NCBI GenBank assembly: GCA_947166205.1
Contig: CAMVDI010000125.1
Coordinates: 1-5,357 of the forward strand
DNA from: an uncultured Clostridia bacterium
GTDB taxonomy: Bacteria; Bacillota_A; Clostridia; Christensenellales; Aristaeellaceae
DNA length: 5,357 bases
Direction: 5' to 3'
Positions 1 through 5,357 of the stretch are shown here, one piece after another (positions within the stretch are counted from its first letter, which is position 1; each line of letters starts with the position of its first letter). A program made the translations under genes and the position numbers. Below the pieces are notes generated by a model. That model was not told the DNA's origin. It saw nothing but the letters and a program-made list of their open reading frames with translations, and did no database searches.

Positions 1-60
1 ATGGAGCGAACAGGCTCAGGAAAACTGTTGACGCTGGATCGTTTGACGTTTACTGCATTC

Positions 61-91
61 GGGAATAGAGCAGGCCTTTGTTCCCTTTTTT
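61..91 (+). terminator. Rho-independent terminator of an upstream + strand gene
   Basis: GGGAATAGAG (61-70) can pair with CTTTGTTCCC (76-85) around the loop CAGGC, giving a 10-bp stem that includes two G-U wobbles. It is followed directly by six T residues (86-91). The T tract lies only on the + side, so it ends transcription entering from the left. The upstream gene is almost wholly outside the window. A frame ending in TGA at 29-31 would put its stop 29 bases before the stem, a normal distance. A second frame closes at TAG 66-68, inside the stem. I cannot tell which is the real tail. The site separates glf from whatever lies upstream. Confidence 0.7.
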
Positions 92-106
92 CTCCCGGAC
101 GGAAAC

Positions 107-135
107 TTGTTTTTCAAAGGCGGTTCATGTATACT
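107..135 (+). promoter_or_regulatory. Sigma-A-like promoter for glf
   Basis: A -35 element TTGTTT (107-112) lies exactly 17 bases before a -10 element TATACT (130-135, 5 of 6 consensus bases). The dinucleotide TG sits directly before the -10. Transcription would start near base 142, giving a leader of about 80 bases before the glf ATG. The promoter begins 15 bases after the upstream terminator, as expected for a new transcription unit. A second TATAGT at 196-201 has a poorer -35 and would start too close to the ribosome binding site. Confidence 0.55.
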
Positions 136-209
136 GTACCCGCCGTTTTTTGCAATTTTTCCGAGCTGAATCTTTCCGGGCCGGATGAGATGAAGTATAG
201 TTCAGGTGG

Positions 210-214
210 AGGAG
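210..214 (+). promoter_or_regulatory. Ribosome binding site that fixes the glf start
   Basis: AGGAG (210-214), within a wider GGAGGAG, lies 9 bases before ATG 224. An in-frame GTG at 206 would overlap the site itself, so 224 is the better start. From 224 the protein opens directly with the first beta strand of the FAD-binding fold, as UDP-galactopyranose mutases do. Confidence 0.8.
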
Positions 215-223
215 CGGGCTGGG

Positions 224-1333
224 ATGTATGATTATCTGATCGTTGGAGCGGGACTTTACGGCGCGGTATGCGCCAGGGAGCTGACGGACGCCGGGAAAAA
301 GGTGCTCGTGATCGACAAGCGGGACCATGTGGCCGGAAACGTTTTCACCCGGAAGACGGAGGGTATCCATGTCCACGTTTACGGGGCGCATATCTTTCAC
401 ACCAATCTTCCCCAGGTCTGGAAATATGTACAGCGGTTCGCCGAGTTCAACCGCTTTACCAATTCCCCGGTGGCAAACTACAGGGGCGAACTCTACTCCC
501 TGCCCTTCAACATGTACACCTTCAACAAAATGTGGGGCGTGGTGACCCCGGAGGAAGCGGCCCGGAAGATCGGGGAACAGCGGAAGGCGGCGGGGATCAC
601 CGACCCGAAGAATCTGGAGGAGCAGGCCATCTCCCTGGTGGGCACGGACATCTATGAAAAACTGATCAAGGGCTACACCCAGAAGCAGTGGGGACGGCCC
701 TGCGACCAGCTGCCGGCCTTCATCATCCGGCGGCTTCCGGTCCGCCTGACCTTTGACAACAACTACTTCAACGCCCTGTATCAGGGGATTCCGACCGGGG
801 GCTATACAAGGATGGTTGAGGCGATGCTGGCGGGCATTGAGGTGAGGACAGGCACGGATTATCTGGCGGATCGGGAAATGTGGAACGCGGCGGCGGACCG
901 GGTGATCTATACCGGCCCCATCGACGCCTTTTTCGGCTATTCCCTGGGCGCCCTGGAATACCGGTCCGTGCGGTTTGAGACGGAGATCCTGGACATGCCG
1001 AATTTCCAGGGGAACGCGGCGGTGAACTATACGGACGCGGAGACGCCCTGGACCCGGATCATCGAGCACAAATGGTTCCAGTTCGGCAGGGATGACGAGG
1101 GAAAGGACCTGCCGAAGACGGTCATATCCCGTGAATACAGCTCCGAATGGAAGCCCGGGGACGAGCCCTATTACCCGGTCAACGATGAGAAGAACGGAAA
1201 GCTGTATGAAGCCTACAGGGCGCTGGCGGAAAAGGAGGGGAAGGTCCTTTTCGGCGGCCGGCTGGGCGAATACAGATATTACGACATGGATCAGGTTATC
1301 GCGGCGGCGCTGGAGAAAGTGAAGGGGCTGTAA
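224..1333 (+). CDS. glf: UDP-galactopyranose mutase
   Basis: This cytosolic FAD flavoenzyme interconverts UDP-galactopyranose and UDP-galactofuranose, supplying galactofuranose for cell-surface polysaccharides; the flavin must be reduced. The 369-residue length is normal for the bacterial family. It opens with the Rossmann strand and GAGLYG dinucleotide loop (residues 8-13), followed by the VLVIDKRDHVAGN segment. The family blocks YGAHIFHTN (53-61), GYTQKQWG (150-157), RRLPVR (169-174), FDNNYF, YQGIPTGGYT (186-195), TRIIEHKWF (277-285) and RYYDMDQV (351-358) are all intact. By family knowledge, Trp156 matches the uracil-stacking Trp, Arg170 and Arg278 the diphosphate-binding arginines, and Tyr352/Asp354 the late active-site pair. 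It has its own promoter behind a terminator, and no glycosyltransferase is visible nearby, so the glycan it serves is unknown. No terminator follows it; some read-through into the hydratase is possible. Confidence 0.97.
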   Translation: MYDYLIVGAGLYGAVCARELTDAGKKVLVIDKRDHVAGNVFTRKTEGIHVHVYGAHIFHTNLPQVWKYVQRFAEFNRFTNSPVANYRGELYSLPFNMYTFNKMWGVVTPEEAARKIGEQRKAAGITDPKNLEEQAISLVGTDIYEKLIKGYTQKQWGRPCDQLPAFIIRRLPVRLTFDNNYFNALYQGIPTGGYTRMVEAMLAGIEVRTGTDYLADREMWNAAADRVIYTGPIDAFFGYSLGALEYRSVRFETEILDMPNFQGNAAVNYTDAETPWTRIIEHKWFQFGRDDEGKDLPKTVISREYSSEWKPGDEPYYPVNDEKNGKLYEAYRALAEKEGKVLFGGRLGEYRYYDMDQVIAAALEKVKGL

Positions 1334-1390
1334 AGATCTGCCTTTCCTGATATCCCTCTCTGAGCGAACATCAGAAAAACATTCGGATCA

Positions 1391-1419
1391 TTGCGGGGGA
1401 GGCCCGCGCATGATAAGAT
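1391..1419 (+). promoter_or_regulatory. Extended -10 promoter for the hydratase gene
   Basis: TTGCGG (1391-1396) is followed after 17 bases by TAAGAT (1414-1419), with TG at 1411-1412 in the correct extended -10 position (TGnTAAGAT). Transcription would start near 1426, leaving a leader of about 25 bases. The -35 matches only in TTG, so the extended -10 probably carries much of the strength. The layout closely resembles the promoter at 4901-4929, including TTGCG and a CCGCG block in the spacer. Confidence 0.5.
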
Positions 1420-1436
1420 GGGGGGAGCGCAGGAAA

Positions 1437-1442
1437 GGAAGG
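1437..1442 (+). promoter_or_regulatory. Ribosome binding site that fixes the hydratase start
   Basis: GGAAGG (1437-1442) lies 8 bases before ATG 1451. Two earlier in-frame starts, TTG 1391 and ATG 1418, fall inside the predicted promoter elements and would add a charged, glycine-rich leader with no family similarity. Confidence 0.75.
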
Positions 1443-1450
1443 TACGCGGA

Positions 1451-3748
1451 ATGATAAAACTGTATAACCGGGGAATCTACCTGAAAGACGGCACGGAGAT
1501 TATACCGGAGGAAGAGGCGGAGGCTGTATTTGCCGCGCGGAATCAGAAGGCGGACCGGGAGGCCGCGCGGAAGGGGACCATCGCCTGGTCCATCCTTCAG
1601 GCCCACAACCGGTCCGGCAGCATGGAGAAGCTGCGCCTCCGGTTCGACGCCATGGCCTCCCACGATATCACCTTTGTCGGCATCATCCAGACGGCGAAAG
1701 CCTCGGGGATGGATCATTTTCCCATGCCCTACGTGCTGACCAACTGCCATAACACCCTCTGCGCCGTAGGGGGAACCATCAACGAGGACGACCATATGTT
1801 CGGCCTCTCCGCGGCGCGGAAATACGGCGGGATCTTCGTTCCCCCGCATATCGCGGTGATTCACCAGTACATGCGGGAGATGCACGCGGGATGCGGGAAG
1901 ATGATCCTGGGATCGGACAGCCACACCCGTTACGGCGCCCTGGGCACCATGGCCGTGGGCGAGGGCGGGGGCGAGCTGGTCAAGCAGCTGCTGGAGGATA
2001 CCTACGACATCAGCTATCCCGGCGTCGTCTGCGTCTATCTGGACGGAAAGCCGAAGCCCTATGTCGGGCCCCAGGACATCGCGCTGGCCATCGTGGCGGC
2101 GGTTTTCAAAAACGGATACGTGAAGAACCGGGTCATGGAATTTGTCGGGCCGGGGATCGCCTCCATGTCGGCGGACTACCGGAACGGCGTTGACGTCATG
2201 ACCACGGAAACCACCTGCCTTTCCTCCGTTTGGAAGACGGACGGGGAGACCCGGGCCTTCCTGAAGGCCCACGGCCGGGAGGAGGACTACCGGGAGCTGA
2301 AGCCGGCGGAGACCGCCTATTACGACGGATGCGTTTATGTGGATCTGAGCGCCGTTGAGCCCATGATCGCGCTGCCCTTCCACCCCTCGAACGCCATGAC
2401 CGTTGACGAGCTGAACGGGAACCTGGGGGACATCCTTCGGGAGACGGAGAAGGAGGCGGAGCGGGTCGCCGGCGGGCGGGCGCCCTTCACGCTGACGGAC
2501 AAGATCGAGAACGGAAAGCTGCGGGTCCAGCAGGGAGTCATCGCCGGATGCGCGGGCGGAAACTATACGAACGTGGTTGAGGCGGCGAACCTGCTGCGGG
2601 GGAAGAACATCGGGGACGGGGAATTCTCCCTGTCCGTGTACCCCTCCTCCCAGCCGGTTTTCATCAACCTGACCCGGCAGGGCATGGCGGCGGACCTGAT
2701 GGAGGCCGGCGCCATCGTGCGGACGGCGTTCTGCGGACCCTGCTTCGGGGCGGGGGACACGCCGCGGAACAACGGGCTGTCCATCCGGCATACGACCCGG
2801 AACTTCCCGAACCGGGAGGGATCCAAGCCCGGGAACGGGCAGATGGCGGCGGTGGCCCTGATGGACGCCCGGTCCATCGCGGCGACAGCGGCCCGGGGCG
2901 GGATCCTGACCTCGGCGGCGGAATTCGACGGATGGGGCGACGTGCCGGAATACACCTTTGATCCCACGGTCTACAGGCGGCGGGTGTATCAGGGATACGG
3001 CAGGCCCACCGGGGAAGAGCTGGTTTACGGGCCGAACATCAAGGACTGGCCGCGGATGAGCCGGCTGACGGAGAACATCCTGCTGCGGGTCTGCTCGAAG
3101 ATTCTGGACCCGGTGACCACGACGGACGAGCTGATCCCCTCCGGGGAGACCTCCTCGTACCGGTCCAACCCGCTGGGACTGGCGGAATTCACGCTGAGCC
3201 GGCGGGATCCGGAATACGTGGGGCGGTCGAAGGCGGTGGACCGGATCGAGAAGGCCCGGACTGCCGGGGAGGACGTGACGGAGGTCTGCCCGGAGCTGGC
3301 GGAGGTCTACGCAGCCATCCGGAAGATCCCCGGCATGGAGGGGATCGATCCCCGGGAGACGGAGATCGGATCCGTGATCTACGCCGTGAAGCCCGGGGAC
3401 GGATCCGCCCGGGAGCAGGCGGCCAGCTGCCAGCGGGTCATCGGCGGGCTGGCGAACATCACCCGGGAATACGCCACGAAGCGGTACCGGTCGAACGTGA
3501 TCAACTGGGGCATGCTGCCCTTCCAGACGGAGGAGGATCCGGCGGGATTTGAGGTCGGGGACTACGTTTTCGTGCCCGGGGCCCGGAAGGCGCTGGACGG
3601 GGACATGAAGCGGATTCCGGCCTGGCTGATCGGGAAGGACGGGATCCGGGAGACGCGGCTTTATATCGCGGAGATGACGGAGGACGAGAAGAAGATCGTC
3701 CGGGCCGGATGCCTCATCAACTATAACCGGGAACGGAAGGGGCTGTAA
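1451..3748 (+). CDS. Aconitase-superfamily hydratase (YbhJ-like), substrate unknown
   Basis: This is a 765-residue cytosolic [4Fe-4S] (de)hydratase of the aconitase superfamily, close in size and layout to E. coli YbhJ (about 750 residues), whose substrate is not established. The N-terminal part has the aconitase active-site block GSDSHT (154-159). The cluster ligands are present: Cys367 in [10 protein letters not shown], which replaces the usual GSCTNS, and Cys428/Cys431 in the CGPC motif. These are followed by the [10 protein letters not shown] block (448-457), equivalent to the aconitase NRNF(x)GR segment. The C-terminal swivel domain carries GDGSAREQ (649-656), matching the GSSREH loop. 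The catalytic Ser (652) and substrate Arg (654) are kept, but the second Ser is Ala653. The block [18 protein letters not shown] (557-574) differs from that of citrate aconitases. It has its own promoter and no neighbouring TCA or leucine gene, so citrate aconitase activity should not be assumed. No terminator follows the stop. Confidence 0.9.
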   Translation: MIKLYNRGIYLKDGTEIIPEEEAEAVFAARNQKADREAARKGTIAWSILQAHNRSGSMEKLRLRFDAMASHDITFVGIIQTAKASGMDHFPMPYVLTNCHNTLCAVGGTINEDDHMFGLSAARKYGGIFVPPHIAVIHQYMREMHAGCGKMILGSDSHTRYGALGTMAVGEGGGELVKQLLEDTYDISYPGVVCVYLDGKPKPYVGPQDIALAIVAAVFKNGYVKNRVMEFVGPGIASMSADYRNGVDVMTTETTCLSSVWKTDGETRAFLKAHGREEDYRELKPAETAYYDGCVYVDLSAVEPMIALPFHPSNAMTVDELNGNLGDILRETEKEAERVAGGRAPFTLTDKIENGKLRVQQGVIAGCAGGNYTNVVEAANLLRGKNIGDGEFSLSVYPSSQPVFINLTRQGMAADLMEAGAIVRTAFCGPCFGAGDTPRNNGLSIRHTTRNFPNREGSKPGNGQMAAVALMDARSIAATAARGGILTSAAEFDGWGDVPEYTFDPTVYRRRVYQGYGRPTGEELVYGPNIKDWPRMSRLTENILLRVCSKILDPVTTTDELIPSGETSSYRSNPLGLAEFTLSRRDPEYVGRSKAVDRIEKARTAGEDVTEVCPELAEVYAAIRKIPGMEGIDPRETEIGSVIYAVKPGDGSAREQAASCQRVIGGLANITREYATKRYRSNVINWGMLPFQTEEDPAGFEVGDYVFVPGARKALDGDMKRIPAWLIGKDGIRETRLYIAEMTEDEKKIVRAGCLINYNRERKGL

Positions 3749-3883
3749 GGGGCCTGGATGTGAATAGGGCGGAGAGCCCGGAAGGGCGGCCGGAAGCCCG
3801 GCGGGAATGGCCGGGGATTTCCGGGGATGGCCGGAGCTTCCGGGGCCCGCGGCGATCATACGGCATTGAGTCCGGAAGGGGGC

Positions 3884-3935
3884 GGCGGAGACGCGTATCG
3901 GAAGAAGAATCCTGGCGGCGGTTCTGGGAGCGGCG
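3884..3935 (+). other. Upstream in-frame signal-peptide coding region with an ATC in place of a start codon
   Basis: Reading back from ATG 3936 in the same frame, codons 3897-3935 encode I-G-R-R-I-L-A-A-V-L-G-A-A, which continues into MLIPAGGALA. Together they make a classic signal peptide: Arg-Arg n-region, about 13 hydrophobic residues, then an ALA cleavage site. The frame is closed upstream by TGA at 3867-3869, and no ATG, GTG or TTG occurs between that stop and 3936. The best-placed initiation point is ATC 3897, 6 bases after GGCGGAG (3884-3890); CTG 3912 has no good ribosome binding site. Either a non-AUG start is used, or an ATG was lost by mutation or sequence error, or translation from 3936 yields a protein without an n-region. 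Confidence 0.55.
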
Positions 3936-4727
3936 ATGCTGATCCCGGCCGGCGGCGCCCTGGCCCATGACCATATCGACAGCGGCGAGGGGTACGTCAT
4001 GTGGAACAGCCCCGTGGCGCCGACGGAGGATACGGACGGGAGCACCGGGCCGGGTACCTGCTCGGTCTGCGGCGAGGTGGTTGAACCCGCCGTATCGATT
4101 CCGAAGCTGGGGAGCCAGCGGCAGAACACGGATCCGCCCGCTCCGCCGCCCACGGATCCGCCGACGAACCCTCCGACAGATCCGCCCACCGCGCCGCCCA
4201 CCGCGCCGCCGACGGCCGCGCCTACCGCGGCACCGACCGCAGCTCCTACGGCTGTGCCCACGGCCGTGCCCACGCCGGCGCCCACGGCCGCGCCGACGGC
4301 TGTGCCCACCCCCGTGCCGACACCGGCGCCCACGGCGGCGCCAACACCGGTGCCCACCCCGGTTCAGCCCTCGGGCGGGAACGGACAGGGCGGACAGGCC
4401 GGACAGGCGACGCCCCAGCCGGACCTGAGCCGGGTGACCGCGCCGCCGCAGGAATCCGGCGGGACGGAGAACGGAGGGAGCGATCCCGGCGCGGGCGGAG
4501 GAACCGGGGAGACCGGAAGCTCCGGCGGGGCCGGGGGATCCGGGGGAGCGGGCGGAACCGCGCCGAGGGGCCGGGACCTGATCCGGTACCCGGTCTTTTC
4601 CGAGCGCTTTCCCTGGCGGCGGCTGAAGATGAACCCCCGGCCGGAAATTCAGGTTCATCCGGCGGGCCGGCTGATCTGGCCGGAGCCGGAGGCCTCCTCT
4701 CCGCTGCGGACGATTCTCAATCCCTGA
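3936..4727 (+). CDS. Secreted Thr/Pro- and Gly-rich surface protein of unknown function
   Basis: I do not recognise this as a named family. From the only ATG (3936, GGGAG 5 bases before it) it has 263 residues. The sequence preceding this ATG continues the same frame into a credible signal peptide, so the real start is probably upstream near 3897 (276 residues); see the separate entry. The expected signal peptidase cut is after ALA, before HDH (residue 11). Residues 26-59 include CSVCGEVVEP and IPKLG, resembling the short CxxCG modules common in surface proteins of gut Firmicutes. Residues 65-143 form a Thr-x-x-Pro repeat, 144-209 are Gly/Ser/Gln-rich, and 210-263 form a basic, aromatic tail with no membrane segment and no LPxTG sorting signal. 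A wall-spanning or extracellular role is inferred from composition. It may be transcribed with the hydratase, since no clear promoter separates them, and a strong terminator lies 19 bases after the stop. Confidence 0.8.
   Translation: MLIPAGGALAHDHIDSGEGYVMWNSPVAPTEDTDGSTGPGTCSVCGEVVEPAVSIPKLGSQRQNTDPPAPPPTDPPTNPPTDPPTAPPTAPPTAAPTAAPTAAPTAVPTAVPTPAPTAAPTAVPTPVPTPAPTAAPTPVPTPVQPSGGNGQGGQAGQATPQPDLSRVTAPPQESGGTENGGSDPGAGGGTGETGSSGGAGGSGGAGGTAPRGRDLIRYPVFSERFPWRRLKMNPRPEIQVHPAGRLIWPEPEASSPLRTILNP
4128..4364 (+). repeat. Twenty-unit Thr-x-x-Pro coding repeat (12-bp period)
   Basis: Residues 65-143 of the surface protein divide exactly into 19 tetrapeptides plus a final TPV. The order shifts from TDPP/TNPP to TAPP, then TAAP, TAVP and finally TPVP/TPAP. 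In DNA this is a 12-base period on a C-rich strand, with varied third positions (ACG, ACC, ACA; GCG, GCC, GCT). It is therefore an old or selected array, not a fresh slippage product. Such segments usually act as stiff, extended linkers through the cell wall and are possible sites of O-glycosylation on Thr; that role is inferred. Confidence 0.9.
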
Positions 4728-4746
4728 GACACTGACAAGATTACAC

Positions 4747-4769
4747 GCCTGCCTTCGGGCAGGCTTTTT
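4747..4769 (+). terminator. Strong rho-independent terminator
   Basis: A perfect 7-bp stem GCCTGCC (4747-4753) and GGCAGGC (4758-4764) encloses the very stable tetraloop TTCG and is followed by TTTTT (4765-4769). It starts 19 bases after the TGA of the surface-protein gene. The T tract is only on the + side, so it works in one direction and would isolate the downstream gene from read-through. Confidence 0.93.
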
Positions 4770-4787
4770 CCGCGCCTTGAGGAGCCG

Positions 4788-4882
4788 CCCGGCGGGAGCC
4801 GGGCTTTCGCCGGGATGGGCCCGGGGAGAGCGCCCGGGAACGCCGCCCGCCGGGGGCCGGGCTTTCGCCGGGAGCGGCGGGC
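4788..4882. repeat. Pair of 18-bp direct repeats, each within an inverted repeat
   Basis: GCCGGGCTTTCGCCGGGA occurs twice without mismatch, at 4798-4815 and 4856-4873 (58 bases apart). Each copy lies in a potential hairpin: CCCGGCG 4788-4794 with CGCCGGG 4808-4814, and GCCCGCC 4845-4851 with GGCGGGC 4876-4882. Further short duplications follow: GCGGGCCGCG at 4881 and 4911, and GCGCCGGG at 4888 and 4903. The last two run into the promoter. The block lies between a terminator and a promoter, so it is probably not part of either mRNA. No T tract follows either hairpin, so these are not ordinary terminators. Role unknown. Confidence 0.75.
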
Positions 4883-4900
4883 GGGCCGCGCCGGGAAAAG

Positions 4901-4929
4901 TTGCGCCGGGGCGGGCCGCGTGATATACT
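4901..4929 (+). promoter_or_regulatory. Extended -10 promoter for the downstream secreted-protein gene
   Basis: TTGCGC (4901-4906) is separated by exactly 17 bases from TATACT (4924-4929, 5 of 6), with TG at 4921-4922 in the extended -10 position. Transcription would start near 4936, giving a leader of about 67 bases before ATG 5003. It lies just after a GC-rich repeat block, and part of that block's short repeats (GCGCCGGG, GCGGGCCGCG) fall inside the -35 and spacer. Confidence 0.72.
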
Positions 4930-4989
4930 GACCCGGAGAAAACACCCGCGGGGACGCACAGACCCGTAATACCGGAAATACACAGCCGA

Positions 4990-4994
4990 AAGGA
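4990..4994 (+). promoter_or_regulatory. Ribosome binding site that fixes the start at 5003
   Basis: AAGGA (4990-4994) lies 8 bases before ATG 5003. An earlier in-frame ATG at 4994 overlaps this site, and starting there would only add Met-Arg-Asn, so 5003 is preferred. Confidence 0.7.
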
Positions 4995-5002
4995 TGAGGA
5001 AT

Positions 5003-5357
5003 ATGTGGCGCAGAATCATGACAGCCCTGATGATCATTGCCCTGACGATATGCGGGGCGGCCGGGGCCGCCCGGGCGGAAAGCGCCCCGATCACCGGGGA
5101 GGAGCTGGCGGCCTTCGCCGCGGGGATCCGCGAATTGGCGCAGGCCTCGGAGATCCTGAACGATCCGGCCCAGCCGGAGGCGGAATCGGAGGACGGAACC
5201 CTGCTGCAGTATGAATTCGGCGCCGTCTACGCGGAGGGTCCCTCCCTGGCGGAGGGGACGCCGATCCGGGCCGCCCAGATCATGGACAGCGAGGTTCCGG
5301 GGCCAAGGGGGATCACCGTCGACTGGACGGTGAACCAGGTGATGGCCGCCGTGCCCT
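5003..5357 (+). CDS. Secreted protein of unknown function, N-terminal part (runs off the window)
   Basis: The frame stays open from ATG 5003 to the window edge: 118 codons plus one base. I do not recognise the family. Residues 1-25 are a clear Sec signal peptide: MWRR n-region, hydrophobic core from about 5 to 17, and an ARA cleavage site before Glu26. Cys17 in LTIC does not fit a lipobox well (Ile, not Gly/Ala/Ser, precedes it), so a free secreted protein is likelier than a lipoprotein. The mature part is acidic and opens with ITGEELAAFAAGIRELAQ, probably a helix, then an acidic linker. A more strand-like part follows with LLQYEFGAVYAEGP and GITVDWTVNQVMAAVP. It has its own promoter behind a strong terminator and is therefore regulated separately from the preceding gene. 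Its C-terminus and any anchor lie outside the window. Confidence 0.85.
   Translation, partial: MWRRIMTALMIIALTICGAAGAARAESAPITGEELAAFAAGIRELAQASEILNDPAQPEAESEDGTLLQYEFGAVYAEGPSLAEGTPIRAAQIMDSEVPGPRGITVDWTVNQVMAAVP

Noticed and set aside
1..231. 76-codon + strand open frame at the left edge
   Set aside because: It runs through the terminator (61-91) and the promoter (107-135) and overlaps the glf start, and the translation has no family character.
1347..1374. CTGAT/ATCAG inverted repeat after glf
   Set aside because: The stem is only 5 bp with an 18-base loop and is followed by A residues, not T, so it is not a terminator.
1321..3748. Same 13 bases (GAAGGGGCTGTAA) at the ends of both glf and the hydratase gene
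   Set aside because: Both proteins happen to end in Lys-Gly-Leu with the same codons. Nothing around the two copies is repeated, so coincidence is the simplest reading.
3834..3862. Possible promoter before the surface-protein gene (GAGCTT, 17 bases, CATACG)
   Set aside because: Both elements match the consensus poorly and there is no extended -10. Read-through from the hydratase promoter is as likely.
3760..3942. 60-codon + strand frame between the hydratase and the surface protein
   Set aside because: Arg/Gly-rich translation with no family character. It overlaps the signal-peptide codons in another frame and shows no good ribosome binding site.
1388..4357. 989-codon open frame on the - strand
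   Set aside because: It lies antisense to the hydratase and the Thr/Pro repeat. Its Val/Gly repeat is the complement of the TxxP codons, it has no convincing ribosome binding site, and the sense frames carry clear family motifs. Long antisense frames are expected in GC-rich genes.
3717..4658. 313-codon open frame on the - strand
   Set aside because: It is a second antisense shadow of the surface-protein gene, rich in Arg/Gly from the complemented repeat, with no recognisable domain.
4655..5094. Two - strand frames of 96 and 117 codons
   Set aside because: They overlap the terminator, repeat block and promoter, and are Arg/Pro/Gly-rich shadows with no start signals or family features.

Overview
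The window is GC-rich except for its first ~200 bases, and every gene I can support lies on the + strand. Codon choice (CGG/GGG/GAG heavy), strong Shine-Dalgarno sites, sigma-A-like promoters, a Thr/Pro cell-wall linker and a CxxCG-type surface motif suggest a high-GC, Gram-positive, strictly anaerobic gut or rumen clostridium. An Aristaeella/Christensenellales-like origin is my best guess, but only a guess. No mobile element, CRISPR array, tRNA or rRNA was seen.

Layout. Bases 1-91 hold the very end of an upstream + strand transcription unit, closed by a rho-independent terminator (61-91). A new promoter (107-135) then drives glf (224-1333), encoding UDP-galactopyranose mutase, which makes the galactofuranose donor for surface glycans. 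A short gap (1334-1450) carries an extended -10 promoter for a 765-residue aconitase-superfamily hydratase (1451-3748) of the E. coli YbhJ type. It has all three iron-sulfur cysteines, but its substrate is unknown.

A GC-rich stretch (3749-3935) with no clear promoter leads into a secreted, low-complexity surface protein (3936-4727). This protein has a CxxC motif, a 20-unit Thr-x-x-Pro repeat, a Gly/Ser-rich segment and a distinct 54-residue C-terminal tail. Its signal peptide starts upstream of the only ATG, at a place where the sequence reads ATC, so its true start is a puzzle. A strong terminator (4747-4769) ends this unit.

Bases 4770-4900 lie between that terminator and the next promoter. 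They hold two copies of an 18-bp repeat, each inside an inverted repeat. A good promoter (4901-4929) then drives a second secreted protein (5003 to the window edge, partial) with a clean signal peptide.

The genes do not form an obvious pathway. At least two start from their own promoters, and only the hydratase and the Thr/Pro-rich protein might share a transcript. The common theme is the cell surface: glf for glycans, plus two exported proteins. The hydratase is a metabolic outlier.
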